From: Hyaloscypha bicolor E
Lineage: Eukaryota; Ascomycota; Leotiomycetes; Helotiales; Hyaloscyphaceae
Assembly (NCBI RefSeq): GCF_002865645.1
Contig: NW_020194684.1
Coordinates: 3,167,030 to 3,231,029, forward strand
Reading direction: 5' to 3'
DNA length: 64,000 nt
In this document: positions 1 to 12,109 of the stretch, piece after piece
How positions within the stretch are numbered: position 1 is the first letter of the stretch
Layout: each line of letters begins with the position of its first letter
The notes under the pieces: generated by a model
What the model saw: only the letters and a program-made list of their open reading frames with translations
Told to the model about the DNA's origin: nothing
Database searches by the model: none
Made by a program: the position numbers and the translations under genes

Positions 1-1144
1 ATCGTTTATTTCCTCATTGCGATTCCAATTTCGAGAAAGGGGGTTGTGCGTCTCCTTTACCTTTGGCTGCAGAAGTGGCTGCATCGCAGCAAGCGAGATT
101 TCAGGGGAGGGGGAGCTTGGGGAGCTTCGAAAACGCTTCTAGAAGGCAGGGATGTGTGGCCCCTGCAGATTCAATCATTCAAGGCTGAAGTTTTGGGGCG
201 GTGCAAGCCCCTTCCTCCGCGGTTCAATAATGTGGGTTTATTCTGAGAGATGCGTGCGTCCGGAGTGGGTAAAGAATGGAGCTTGTTCCGTTTCTGATTC
301 TTCTCTTGTGGATGCTGGAAGATTTGTGGTACGTTGGATGACCATCTCTGATGCCACGGTCTGTTCGTACTCGCAGCCGCTGCGAAGGGCACAAACACAA
401 ACAGGCGCGGACTTCGAAACGGCGATGAAATCAGTCCTTTGCAACGTGTACAGTACATGCGAAGTGCAACAGGCTGAACCATATCTGTTCCCAAGATGGC
501 GCCTGTTGCCATTTGGCCGTGCGATTGAGTCCAGGCGCTGCTCACGGGCGTGGCGGCGCGCGAAGTCGGCCTCGCCGGGCGGGAAACGAGCCCCAGCCAA
601 GCTGTGGTGCCCTGCCGTTAATATTGAGGATGTGGCATCCTATTCCGGACAATCATGCGGTCCAGAATCTGGAGCTTCCAATAAATAACAATTCGGGAAC
701 TGGGAACTGGGAACTGAGCGCATCGATAGTTACATTTCAGCAGGGTCGGTTAGTGGGGGTTCTTGGTCGAGTGGCTAGGATTTCTCAGCTGATCGACGGA
801 CGAGGTTAGGGACGAGGGACGATCCACCTCGCTGACGCAGCAGTTGGCCGTTGAAGCATCGACGAGCTGCGAGCACGTTGTTCACCGCCTTTAGGGCAGC
901 TGATGCTGATGCGATCCCGGGCTATTGGTTACCCCTGCGCAAGGCCTGACCCGACGATTCTTTGACGAAGCGCAGTGCAGCGCCGGGACGAGGTGGACTG
1001 TGTGAATGGTGACGCAACAGTTGTTCTGGAAATGATGAAATCACGTACAGTCCTGTCACCGCTCAAACGAACCGTCACCGCTCAATCCCAACCGTCGTGA
1101 CCATCTCCGAGTTACCAAACCTGGTAGTGCCGGACCCGGTCCTT

Positions 1145-1168
1145 GATCCTGATCCTGATCCTGATCCT
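1145..1168. repeat. Hexanucleotide microsatellite (GATCCT)4
   Basis: Four perfect tandem copies of GATCCT, flanked by degenerate copies. No associated reading frame is convincing. Confidence 0.9.
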
Positions 1169-1635
1169 CGTCCGATTATGATGCCATGAAGCGATGGGCT
1201 TGGTCTGCGAGAGTTGGGCATCAGAGAGGGGGGCAGCGAAGGACATGTCGATTGGCCATATGGTGACTTTGAATGCCATCCCGTCTGCATCGCCGAACTG
1301 CTTCCCGAGGTCGAGCATCCAAAAGCAATGCCTTTACGAGCTTCCCACGCGCATCTTCCGATCTGGGCGAGATCCAGGCGGGGCGGTGGCAGGCATGCAT
1401 CTCGAGTGACGGGTCGTCTCCCGGACCGAGTTGAAGAAAAGCAATGGTGTCTCTTTGCCGAACATGCCGAGTTGCTTTTTGCGACCCGCCAGGAAGGATA
1501 GGCGGCGTTGAGAGTTTCCGAATAATCAATACCCCGCTGCAACCTCAGTGGTTGAGCGAACGATCGTCAGGAGAACGGCATTGAAAAACAAATTCGGAGG
1601 GCATGCTGGTCATGAGGCCGCTTGCATTTGGTGGG

Positions 1636-1692
1636 AGATGAGGGATGAGATGATGAGATGAGATGAGATGGGATGAGATGGGATGAGGATGA
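1636..1692. repeat. GATGA-type simple repeat
   Basis: Purine-rich run built of GATGA and GGATGA units, imperfect. It is strand-asymmetric (purines on plus). Confidence 0.8.
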
Positions 1693-3730
1693 AGCAAAGG
1701 TGATGTGAAGCAAGGGGATTGATGAACAAATGCCCGCCTGCAGAGGCCCCGTGCGTGCTGTGGGTGCTGCACTGCTGCACTGTTGCAGATGAGCCTCAGC
1801 CTTGTAACACTCAGGGGCTATGACCAGAGAACCGAGGCCTGCACCTCGCCTTCTAGAAGCCACACTCGGCACACTTGTTTCCTCTTCCACGCCTCGACAA
1901 ATCTCAACCCGTGCACCAGTAACGTCGCACTCGCAACGCAAAGGGATTTCTCCTTGGACTTGACATAGATCTTGCGGAGAGCCTCCGGCATTGCTTCCCC
2001 AGTGGTGGCCACGGACGGCTGGGAAAGTCAAGATGGTCGATCTGGTGATACCATGGTAATCTTCAAATGTGCTTCTTCCGGAGACTCTCCTCGACTTTCG
2101 TTCAGCTCATCCCCTGCTCCTGCGGTGCGGCCCAAAGTCCCGAAGGTCTGCACCCGCCGTCTGTTGGGCTGCTGTCACCTCGGACTCATTCGCCGAGTTT
2201 CACGCGTGGCTGACCTGAGATCTGTTTTACAATGTTACCATACTCTCGGCGAGATGGCTGATGCATGGTCACCAACGAAGCCCGAGGAAGCCTCGTGAAT
2301 GCACAGTCATGCCACGAGCAGGCACACAAACGCGAGGCCACGTTTATTTCGTGCGTCTCTGCTCCCGAGGCTGCGGACGGTAGCTGTTTCTGTTACCGTT
2401 TATGCACAGAGAGTTTCCTGGGAGAACGGGAGCGTGAAAGATCGATCGAGAGGCGCACAGGAATACCCAAGAGGGCTCAAGCCATAGAAAACAATAATAC
2501 CACCAAATAATTGGCAGAATACTGGCGTGATCTCGTGAAGTCCGCAGCTCCGTACGTACACGGATTGCTCTTGGGAACTGCAGGCGGTTCGGCTTGGCCT
2601 CGTCTCTTCCTGCATTTGGAAACTCGCTCAAGGCACTCAAGAAGCACTTAACTCCATACCCCCACAACAGGACCCGATGATGATGTGAAGAGGCATTCTC
2701 CAAGCACGCCGGAGAGAACCCAGGACGATAGATCATATAATGCAAGCTGATATCAACGCCAGTTAAGCACCACACGCTAGACGGCCGTAAGCCTGAGAGG
2801 TTGAATCCCCACGCCGAGAGGGATAGGTAGAATCTCAGCAAGGCTGCTGTTTAGGGGCTAATAATAGCCAGTCATTGCAGTCAGCGGGTTTCCAAATGCC
2901 ATGAAACAAATCACGGCAATACATACGAAAAGGAAGATGCCATCCTGGAGCAAATCAAGACAATACCAAGCTGTTCACCAATTTGCAGGGCATGGGCATG
3001 GGCATCAGCAGGCGCGGTGGGCAGGAAATTATTCAGCCTGACGTTTTCTGCCAGTTCTAAGCCGCATGCAGCGGCCAGACTTGCCCAGCTGATGCCCCCT
3101 CCGTGCTGGGATCGCAGGCTGACGCCCGCCAACTGTGGCCAGTGTCTTTAGCACAACCCTAACGCGGCCCCTGTCACCGAGTACTACGGAACGACTTGCC
3201 CTGTCTTCGCTGCAATCGGGTTGCCCTGCGTTGCCCTGCGTGTTCCATGCGCAGTCCTCGATGCCCTGATGCCCCCCTTGCCCCTTGGCTCCGCGGCAGG
3301 CCTGTGCCCTGCTTGGCTGGCGCTGACCAGCCTCCAGGCCATGGCCGTCCCTTTTTTTCGGCGCCAAACGCTAGCAGGGCCACCACGCTATCATGTTTCA
3401 CTGTCGGCGTTCTTGCGTAGACTGGTCATCCAGCTCAAACCTTGGAGCGAGCACACTGACGCCGATCCGAACAAGGTGTCTGCAACAAGGTGTGGTGACC
3501 TTGGTGAGTAAGAACCAAATTTCCCCGGACAGCCTCCCGTCCTACATAAGGGAGCTAGCCCCCGAGCCACCAGAGGCAAGAAAAGTGAAAAAGTATCACA
3601 AACTATCACCGCCGTACATCGACATAGTTTCAAACTTCGAGCCCCTACATTCAGTACGTACGAACAAACAAACCCCGTACTCGGAAACAAGCGAAGTCTC
3701 TGCAATATCATTCTTCCCGGACTCGTCACC

Positions 3731-3840
3731 TATATAACCTCGCCGCTGGCCTGGCTTCAGAGCAGCCTCATCAACCTCGAACTCCTCGAATATCACAAGC
3801 CAAGATCATCCTCGAGTTCAATCTCACACACTCAATCAAC
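3731..3840 (+). promoter_or_regulatory. Possible core promoter and pyrimidine-rich leader
   Basis: A TATATAA box at 3,731-3,737 is followed by about 100 bases of C/T- and A-rich leader ending in ACTCAATCAAC just before an ATG at 3,841. This layout is typical of filamentous fungal genes. It is weak evidence because the downstream frame is not recognisable. Confidence 0.35.
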
Positions 3841-4590
3841 ATGCCTGCCCACCGCCCTTCACAATTACCTCCTTGCCCCGGCCCACCACCCAGCCGTCCG
3901 CTCCCTCCTCTACCAAAGTAGAACCTCCTCACTCACCACCACTCGCCTCATCGTATTCGAAGCATCTTCAACACACGGTACATCTCATTTGCGATTTGGA
4001 CTCTTTCCAATCGTCTCAGTTCGGCAACCTCTCAGGGCAGTTGCAAACAACACATCTCGCTCGATCCAGTCTCACGCATACACATACAAAGTACCTGGAC
4101 GGATACGAAGCGCATCGCATCTCGAAATCAACTACCATCCTGGCCCCCAATCCCGTCCTGCACAGTTTATGTCATCCGAAGTCTGACGCGCTGAGGTGCA
4201 TATTCCAAAACGATCCGACATGCTGCCTATCTCCAGCGGAAAGTGCCTAAACAACAACCAGCCCACACGTCTTCTCCGCCCGTATCCCAATTCCTCGATT
4301 CTACCTCGCCTGACACACAATTCCTGTCTCCTCTTCCCTTCGGGATGGCGTCCTCGTTTACGTTCGCTTGCAATTTTAACTTGGCAGCCTGCGGCACAGG
4401 CATTCGCCGTTTGTTTGATCTCCTCCTGATCTCCCCGGTACTTGCCATGACATGCCGATCTATCCATTCACGGACTTTGGCGCGAGCGTTTGGCTGCGCT
4501 GGCGGCAACGAACCGAAGCGTGCGTCCGAGCAGGCTCGACCTCGACTTTGCAACGCCTTGCATACAGACAACGTCCGCTACTCTATCTAA
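3841..4590 (+). other. Possible transcription unit without a recognised protein
   Basis: The ATG at 3,841 opens only a 26-codon frame. The frame one base later (codons from 3,845) is open for more than 110 codons to a stop near 4,184, and other plus-strand frames stay open to about 4,590. One explanation is an early frameshift or an unrecognised small intron; another is a noncoding RNA with a pyrimidine-rich 5' end. I recognise no domain, signal peptide or membrane segment. Reported only because a promoter-like sequence lies directly upstream. Confidence 0.2.
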
Positions 4591-6037
4591 TCGCTAATTT
4601 CTCGACTCGAGTTTCCATGTACAAAACGCTTTTCTATTCTTGGGGGCCGGCGCGTATCGTTACGTTTCATCATACCCATACCCTCCCTCATCCACCTTGT
4701 TCATGTACAATATATTTGGGCGCGGGCTAGGCGTTCTTGCGGGGGGCCCGGTTTGGGAGATCTTTTCAATGTGGGCTTTCGTATATCTTGCAACTTGAGC
4801 TTCCTTCTCGGAAGCGGGGCACTATTGGGTTAGAATGTGCATGGCACATAATTTGCATGGTTTCTTGGGAAGGTGGAATGGGCTCATTCCCTTCATTGGC
4901 ATTTCTTTGTCCTATGGCCAGATATCATATACCCTAGAATGGCAGATTCTAATACACATTTGTCTTGGAATTGCAGTCTCATGACAGATGAAGGAGGCTG
5001 AGCGCACCGGAAATTATCAGGATCTTTTTAATATAATACAAACAAACGCAAACGCAAGTTCCAATCCCAACCCAACTTCCCAGTGACAAATCCTGAGCTT
5101 GTAACTCGTGCGGATTGATGATCCCCCCCCGCTTTCATCCAATTCACATCTCCCTCCCCCACAAGCTCGGTTACGAAGTGTACTTACTCACTCCCCGAAC
5201 TGTTCCATTCCAACAATCCACTTAATTGGCTCTCAAAAACGATCGTCCCGCAAGCTTCGGGAAAACGGAGGGTAAACTCTCTTTCTCCTCAAACCCACTG
5301 TTTTCCTACTCCGGCTGCTGAGCTGAGCAGAGCAGAACATTCCCAGTCAGCGCCAGCGTCACATCCAAAACTGAACTCAATAACCATGATACATAATAAT
5401 AGCTCACACTTGCGCGCACTCGCTCCCTCCCTCACCCGCTCCCGCATCCCAAGCGATATCTCCCGTAAGCGCCAAATATCTCCACATCGCCCAGATCTCC
5501 CTATCCGGAAAGAAAAAAGGATTATTGTGATATCGACGTCATGGGTGTTTCTAGTGTCCGCTGCTGTGTTTTTGATCGTGATTTTCCGCGGCATGATCCG
5601 CCCGAGACGCCCGCCCTCCCTCCAGCCACGGATGTCACCCGGGTGGGTGTACTGTAAGGTGGTATTTTTGGTTTCTGGAAGCGCTCAGCTGATCACGGAC
5701 GCCCGACCCTTTTTCAAGCGGCCATCACAATCACATCATCAACCGCCGGGTCTTGGGGGGAGGGGGGTGATAACAGAGCTCTTATCAAAACAGGGCTGGG
5801 GGCGACGGGGGCAAAGCCCCATCCGGAAATAACAAATGCCATGATTAGAATAGCATTTCCGTTTTTGGGGATGAGGGAAGAAAGGATGGATTGGGGTTGG
5901 TGCAGGTTGCTTGCTGGTTTTCAATGACCCTTGCACATACTTTGCATTGTTTTGTTGATGCACATATATTTGGTTCTGCCAAAAAGACGAATTTGTATGC
6001 AAGTCTTACACTCCCCGAGAAAGAAAAGAAAGTATGG
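4591..6037. other. Intergenic, nothing recognised
   Basis: Contains homopolymer-rich tracts (for example the C runs near 5,125 and 5,155) and short unconvincing open frames. No RNA gene or repeat is seen apart from the inverted-repeat element that begins at 6,041. Confidence 0.5.
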
Positions 6038-6040
6038 TAA

Positions 6041-6299
6041 CGAGCCCGGCCTCAAAAGTCCGTGTTTTTAGCGATATTTTCAGGCATCGCAAAACCAAAA
6101 TCCCCCACTTCACTTGACAAATATACAACAACTATTAATTGTGACCTATTATAATTTATATGTATATGATTAAAGAAGCTAGAGTGAGTTTTAAAACTCT
6201 TTTAAAGCTATTTAGAGAATAAGATAAAAGGCACAAAATTGGGTTTGGCATTCGTTTAGCGAAATGCCCTAAAAATACGGACTTTTGAGGGTGGGCTCG
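6041..6299. mobile_element. MITE-like element with about 31-bp terminal inverted repeats and TAA duplication
   Basis: The left end (6,041 onward) begins CGAGCCCGGCCTCAAAAG; the reverse complement of the right end (from 6,299 back) begins CGAGCCCACCCTCAAAAG. The arms match at 28 of the first 31 positions. The element is flanked by TAA at 6,038-6,040 and TAA at 6,300-6,302. The interior is AT-rich and noncoding. A 3-bp TWA duplication is the hallmark of PIF/Harbinger-superfamily elements, so a Harbinger-derived MITE is the best guess. At 259 bp it cannot encode a transposase and would need one from elsewhere in the genome. Confidence 0.75.
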
Positions 6300-7706
6300 T
6301 AAAGATGGGCTGACACTCTTGACGATCATGATCAGGTAACCGAATCGTGCCTGCCAAGGCACCCGTTCCCCCTCCATTATCTCAAACCCCAAATTCCCAT
6401 TCCAGTTTTTCTTATTTGCTTATTCTGAGGTGGTTCGATAGGGGAATGAGGAATGGATTCTTGGGAGAGGGGGGAAAGAGGGGTAGATCAGAAGAACAAG
6501 GTCAGCTGAACCACCATCACTAGCTAGACCACCCCATCACACGGATTCCAAAGCGTCGGGCAACCCGCAAAAAGGAAGATTGAAACCTGTCTTACATCCA
6601 CTTATCAGCGGGAGTTCCAAGCGAGGTGGCACCTTTTCACGCCGCAAAGGGATCGAGATCGACTGCGGGGACGGGTAGCTGTTGAAAATGGCGATGGGCC
6701 TGGCGGAGAGGCCAAGCGAGCGGGAAGGGAAGCGCTGCACCCCTGGCCGATCACTCCCCTTTTCGCTCTGAGATACAGTACAGTATGGAGCGCCGCTTGG
6801 AACCATTGGAGATTAGTGCATATTTTACTAAGTGCTCGCGTTAGATCGTCTTGATTGTCAGGAGAGCGAGGTCCTGAAATTTTCTATTTCTTGGAAATCT
6901 TTGGTTTGACCTCTGAGCCGATGATGTAAATGTCGGCGATCATGATGTGATTGATGTGTGCGTGTCAGACCGGACGAATTCAAGGAGATCGGATGTGAGG
7001 ACAGACAGATAGGAAACTCTACTCCGTAGGATTCGACTCGGGATTTTAGATGGTGGGAATGGCGGGGATGGCGGGAATGGATACCTATCTCGAGTTGGAC
7101 AAGCTCGTGGTGGGTGGTGTTGGTAAGGGAAGGTTGCATCCCGTCCGGGATTGTGCCTGAATCCGGGCTTCCAAGAACCTTGATACTACTACCGTAGTAG
7201 TGTACGCTGTAACCAGGACACGGGCGTGCTGATTCACAATCGTGATGGTGTGCTTGCTGTCTTTAGATGGGTGGTGTGGCTTGGCTGGAGAGGGGTAAAG
7301 TCGAGTGCGGATCCGAGAGTGTGGTGGGTGGAATGGATGGCGACGGCACGGACGGAAGCAGCGTTTGTCGTTTGCAACCCTCACGATACTCTCCACGTGC
7401 TGGATAGGGGGTAAGCTGACGTGCATTTGTGCTTGTTGGTAGGAAAAAGGAAAGAAGAGGCGGGAAAGGAGACATCACGTGAACACGCTCCCTTTCGCGG
7501 GACGAGCCTTGGCAGCGGGAAATTCATGCAGGACGTCAACGAGAGCCGTGAAATATGTCACTTGTACAGCTTCATGAAACAAACTCTACATATTGCTCCG
7601 AACTTTGTGCAACACCACTCTGCACCTCGCGCAATCGCAATCTTGTGTTCATTCCAATGACAGCCTGACTTGATCATCACACGCCAATTCCAAATCCACA
7701 ACAGAC
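6300..7706. other. Upstream region of the SAM37-like gene; no other gene supported
   Basis: Open frames here are short and overlap antisense. The last few hundred bases should hold the promoter of the gene starting at 7,707. A CACGTG hexamer at 7,477-7,482 is the only regulatory-looking motif that I note. Confidence 0.45.
7477..7482. promoter_or_regulatory. CACGTG E-box upstream of SAM37-like gene
   Basis: The palindrome CACGTG, within ATCACGTGAAC, lies 225 bases upstream of the start codon at 7,707. In fungi this hexamer is bound by bHLH factors of the Cbf1/Pho4 type. A role here is inference from position only. Confidence 0.35.
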
Positions 7707-9213
7707 ATGCTTGAGCTCCACGTTTGGGGCCCAGCATTCGGGCTCCCCTCTCTCGACCCCCATTGCTTAGCAGCAATTGCATACCTGCAACAAGCAGTCC
7801 CGCGGGGGAAGTGGCAGCTGATAGCAAGCTGCAATCCGGCGTTAAGTCCAACCAGTACGCGTCCAGTCCAGCCCATTCCCCTCCTCCCTCTCTAATGCAG
7901 ACAGATGAGCTCCCCGCACTTCGCAACGGCGATATCTGGATCGGTGGCTTCAGGAATATATTCCACTACCTCGCGCAATGCTCCGCCGGGGAATGGGTGC
8001 TGGATGCAGGTCTGCCAGAGCAGGAGGGCGCTGATTGCATTGCGTATGCACCCTCTCCCCCTCACCGCTTTCCACATTCATTACTCTCTTAATCACAAGG
8101 CTGACACTTCCCTCTTTCACCAGCTTTTCCTCCTTCGTCGAATCCCACGGCCAGCCCCTCATCGACCTCTCCCTCTACGTCTCCTCCCAAAACTACACCA
8201 CAACCACGCGGCCACTCTATAGCGCCCTCCTACCCTTCCCCCTCCCCTACCTAACCCCGCCATCCATCCGCGCAACCGCCAAACAGCGAACCGCCCACCT
8301 AGGCCTCTCATCCCTCGACATCGACTCCGACGACTCCTCTCCACCTCCCTCACAATCCATAATCCCCAAATCCCTCCGCAGACCACGAAACACAGTCTCC
8401 TCACTTCTCGCCGCAAGCCCTGAAGCAAGCGCACAGATAAGACTCGATGCCTTAGCTACGGCCTTTCTCGAACCATTAGAGAAGTTGAGAGCCAAGAAAC
8501 AGCTCTTCGTTTCTGAGAGCCAGTTCACGAGTCTCGATTGTCTGGTCCTGGGATACCTGTCATTAATGCTTGTCCCTGACCTCCCACAACCATGGCTTGC
8601 ACAATGTCTGAAGAAGAAATTCCCAAGCCTGTGCACATGGACTGAAGAGTTGCGAAAGACGGTTTTCGGACCGGAAGTCACCGTGCATGATGCCTTCCTG
8701 ACGAAACTCGGAGACTCGGAATTAGATTTAAGATTGAAGAGACTAAGAGGGAGAGGTCATCTGCCGTGGAAAGCACCGGATGACGGTGGTGCGGTGGGGA
8801 TCGGGAGTGTCTTTCTGGGTGGTGTTGCGGATGGAATTCCTGTTGTTGGGCAGTTAAGGAGGAATACGAGGATGAGGCAGCATGGGGGCTTGACTACGGA
8901 AGACGGGGTCGAGAGTTCGAGTTTCCAATACCTTACACTTATTGCGGGTCTCGTTGCTGGGCTGGGGGCGGTGGCGGGATATATGTTCCATCAGGGGCTG
9001 ATAAGTTTTGGAGAGGGAGAAGAGACGAGGGAGAAGGAAATGGGTGGTGGACTGGGGGCACTCGGGGAGGCCGGCGCGGCGTTGGGATTTTATGCTAGTC
9101 AGATGGATGAGCAGGTCAGGAGGCAGAGGGTTATGGAGGAGATGAATGAGACGCATGGGGCGCCGGTGGCAGAGGTTGATGTTGACGTTGAGGTTGAGAG
9201 GAAACCCTTATGA
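7707..9213 (+). CDS. SAM37: SAM37/metaxin-like subunit of the mitochondrial sorting and assembly machinery
   Basis: Three exons: 7,707-7,854, 7,905-8,043 and 8,124-9,213, giving 458 residues. Intron 1 is 50 bp (GTACGC...ACAG) and intron 2 is 80 bp (GTATGC...CAG). These junctions were chosen because they join the conserved stretches ALSPT-NELPALRNG and GADCIA-FSSFVESHG in frame; acceptor CAG at 7,900 would give an immediate stop. The N-terminus (LELHVWGPAFGLPS) has the thioredoxin/GST-like fold signature of fungal Sam37, and LYVSSQNYTTTTRPLYSALL is typical of the family. A hydrophobic helix (about residues 367-391, LTLIAGLVAGLGAVAGYMF) near the C-terminus fits anchoring in the outer membrane. 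Sam37 works with Sam50 and Sam35 to release beta-barrel precursors. No damage is visible, so it is likely functional. Identification rests on motif recall, not on a search. Confidence 0.9.
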
Positions 9214-9535
9214 GGATAAACAAAGCAAATGCAAACCCCACTCAAACTCTCCTCAGCGCAAAAACCAATTTCTAGTATTCCAGTCCACTAGGTATATCAC
9301 GAGCCCTGATCAATTGAGAGTCGACGAATTGGAGGTGAGTGTCCATCGATGTGGTCAAAATGGACACCCATTCGCATTCAGCTCTTCGAAGGCATGGGTT
9401 CCATCAAGCTACCTTGGGCCTCCAAGTGGAGATTCTCAAGATCGTTTGGCCATGTCAGATCAATATTCCAAGTTCCCAAGCACATCCAAATCCACCCATC
9501 TCGATCTCACTTAGGGAGTTTTAGCTAATACCTAC
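9214..9535. other. 3' flank of SAM37-like gene and edge of the balanced island
   Basis: Holds the presumptive 3' UTR of the preceding gene. Composition becomes transposon-like after about 9,535. Short plus-strand open frames here overlap the end of the gene and are not supported. Confidence 0.5.
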
Positions 9536-9735
9536 TATCGCTTAAGCTGTCCCCTACAATAGTTCAGTATATGCTCTCCTTGTACTCTGCATATACGCGG
9601 GCTAGGAAAGTTAGGTTTAATCCCGAGCTTGCGAGGGGGCTTAGAGTTAGTGGCTAGGCTTCGGGTTGGTCCCGGGATATTAGGGGTCGGCGAGAGCCCC
9701 CCGCATTGGGATATATTAGAGCGTGAAGGTCCTGT

Positions 9736-9748
9736 GGGTTAGGGTTAG
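9736..9748 (+). repeat. Short interstitial telomere-like tract
   Basis: GGGTTAGGGTTAG, just over two units of the TTAGGG repeat used at most filamentous fungal telomeres. So short a tract may be chance. Confidence 0.35.
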
Positions 9749-10047
9749 TATATGCCGAGCATATGCCAGAAGCGACGGCGACGGTAATAGCAAGGTGTGT
9801 CTAACTTACTTATGTGCTTCTTAGTAAAGGTCGAGCATATGCTAGGAGCATGCCCGGCGGGCTGTTGGGTGGAGGTCGGGGAGGAAGGAGGACGATAGAA
9901 GAGAGGGGTTGTATTCATTTAGTAAAATAGGTATTTACTATATCTTAAAGGTCGAGCATGCACAAGAAGCTGATTATTACTATAGAAAATACAAGGGTAT
10001 TGTCGATTAATTTTCTCTCTCTCTGACTTCGCTTTCGGTTAGTGAGC

Positions 10048-10152
10048 TTGCCGCTCTTGCTCAGGCGCTAATCACCCTCGGCTCAGTCAACTCGCCTGAG
10101 CAACCTGAGCAAACTCACCCGAGCAACCTGAGCACCCTGAGCCCTGAGCATC
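10048..10152 (+). repeat. Degenerate CCTGAGCAA array
   Basis: Imperfect tandem copies of CCTGAGCAA and relatives (CCTGAGCAC, CCCGAGCAA, CCTGAGCAT) within an AT-rich block. The array has kept its C and G residues while its surroundings have lost theirs. Confidence 0.7.
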
Positions 10153-10169
10153 CTGAGCAAGATTTACTA

Positions 10170-11130
10170 TATCATTACGTATTTTGACTTCTCGCTTTTT
10201 AACTAATTATACTTGATCCAACCTCTGTTCTCTTATATTACTTTTATCAAGTTTTAATAATAATACTTAAGAAGCCCAAATAAGTTCCCAAGAAACTCAA
10301 GGAACCTAAAGTAAATATATTTCAAAAATATACTTAGTACTTTACCTATAATATAAGTTAGATTAATATAGATATCCCTAAGAAAAGTACTTCTTTTCCC
10401 TCTATAAATTCCTTCCTACTCTATACTTATCTTAATCTAAATACCTTTTTTCTTTAATCTCATTATTTAATTAATTTCCTAAATCTCTTTATAAAATTTA
10501 TTTTATTAATTACCTTCTATTTACTATCCTATATAAGTTACTATTTTAATATCTTTAATACCTAAAAAAGAGTTAATAGAGGAGTTCTTTATATAATCCT
10601 ATAATAAAGGCTCTAGTATTAAGTCAGAAATTATTAATAGAAAAAAGATATAAAAAAAATCTCTAGTTAGAAATAAAGAAAAACTATATTTATACTCTAG
10701 TATAATAGAACTAGTAAGGGCTATTTCCTAATCTCTAATAAATATTTCTTCTAATACTTATCTCTTTACTAAATAGATTTAAACTCAAATACCCTAGAGC
10801 TATTTTAGATAATATAGAAATATTAAAATATTAGGCCAGATATATTATATATAGTATTATAGATATCTATAGTAATAACATTTCTGGGCTAGGCTTTATT
10901 ATTTACTTATAAAAGGATTTTATAATAGACTAATAATAAACTAAATAGAAATTAAAAATAGATTCTAAAATAGTTATTACTATTTCAAATATAAGTTTTA
11001 GAAGTAGTATTTTTATATTTTTGAGTTATTATATATAATTACTAATAGAATATAGTTTATAAAAGGCTCTTTATAAAAGAAAATCGGTTTATACTATAGG
11101 AAATAAAAGAAGAAATATAGTATAATAATT
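10170..11130. other. Extremely AT-rich block, no recognisable content
   Basis: Almost purely A/T with high TpA, as expected for old RIP-degraded repeat DNA. I could not recognise any protein frame or terminal repeat. Confidence 0.5.
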
Positions 11131-11432
11131 TACTATTAGTATAACTGTTCCTTTGGGAGTCACGTGCGTAGTTACGGGATACGGGACACGGGATATAGGC
11201 AATAGGACATGGGCAACGGGATATAGGATACGGGACATGGTCATATGACCTCGCGTTCTATTAGTGACTCGACTAGTAGACTAGACCCCTTTAGGCTTAG
11301 CAGATTTAGGGATCGCATATTAATACCACGATACTATAATCCTTACTTCTGGAGAACAATAACTTCACTAACTAACGCAACCAGTACTTCTATGCCTATA
11401 TAACGGTGCCATATATTACTAGTAAACCAATA
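11131..11432 (+). repeat. 5' LTR of copia copy 1
   Basis: 302 bp, alignable end to end with 17,197-17,498. It is clearly less mutated than its partner: it keeps CACGTG at 11,161-11,166 and several CGGGA units that are C to T or G to A changed in the 3' LTR. Ends read TA...TA, consistent with a canonical TG...CA after transitions. Confidence 0.85.
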
Positions 11433-11904
11433 CTAATTAGTTAGTACTTACAGATTAGAGAAAGACCTAGCTAGTCGGAAAAGCATTCGGTAGCCTAAGA
11501 CGAGTAGTTTACTTCTAGTCGAAAAGGGAAACCACTATTAACTCCGGAAAAGCATTTAATAGCCTAAGGAGAAGATACTAGCTCTTGCCAATTAATAAGC
11601 GGTTAGCCATTTAACTATTCATTTATCCATTCAACTTTTACTATCCTTTAAAACCAACTTCTTTCGGCCCCAAAACTACCTTCTTGGAAACCATCTTTTC
11701 CACTTATATAATACCCGTATCTACGGGACCCTCTCTCCGGAACATATGCCCTATATATGCCCTTAAAGCTCTTTAACTACTACTTCGATTTTACCATCAA
11801 ATCGAGTCCTTCGAGCTTTAGACCCTCCCGGAATCGTAATATTTCACTTCCTAAATTTCTCGTTATAGACGAAATATTTAAGGGCGAAATATTTACTTTA
11901 ATAC

Positions 11905-12010
11905 CCTACCAGGTATCTGGTATCTGAACCAGGCATCTGGCATCTTAACTAGGTATCTGAACTGGATATCTGGTATCTGAACCAGGCATCTGAACCAGGC
12001 ATCTGGATAC
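11905..12010 (+). repeat. GGTATCTGG-type tandem array in copia leader
   Basis: About ten degenerate copies of GGTATCTGG/GGCATCTGG/GGTATCTGAACCA in the untranslated leader, just before the gag-like region. The same motif occurs in the LTR of the unrelated Gypsy element at 35,020-35,060 and at the start of copia copy 2. Confidence 0.8.
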
Positions 12011-12109
12011 CTTTACTACCAAACCCTTTCTATAAACCTACTACGAACTACCTTACCTTCAAATACCTCTTACTACGAATCATATATATATACTAGGGAG
12101 AGACTGAAC

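Larger units (their letters stand above)
1..3720. other. Balanced-composition region with no supportable gene
   Basis: Base composition is ordinary for fungal intergenic DNA. Open frames on both strands are short, overlap one another antisense, and show no motif that I recognise; the longest (152-688, plus) has the mixed composition of a chance frame. I see no tRNA T-arm signature and no obvious splice-linked exon series. Two simple repeats (1,145-1,168 and 1,636-1,692) are listed separately. A low-expression or fast-evolving gene cannot be excluded without transcripts. Confidence 0.5.
9536..10169. other. Transition zone, probably degraded repeat DNA
   Basis: Intermediate GC with many TA steps. 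GTCGAGCAT recurs three times (about 9,829, 9,951 and, as CCGAGCAT, 9,754), suggesting an old LTR or other repeat. It includes a short telomere-like tract and a CTGAGC-rich array, listed separately. No gene seen. Confidence 0.4.

Noticed and set aside
152..688. 178-codon plus-strand open frame
   Set aside because: No recognisable motif, overlapped by several antisense frames of similar length, no intron or promoter support.
7178..7202. Near-palindrome ACTACTACCGTAGTAGT
   Set aside because: Short, with an asymmetric centre and no context; likely chance.
8035..8123. ATG at 8,035 as start of the SAM37-like protein
   Set aside because: This ATG lies just before and reads through an 80-bp intron. 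The conserved N-terminus is in two upstream exons beginning at 7,707.
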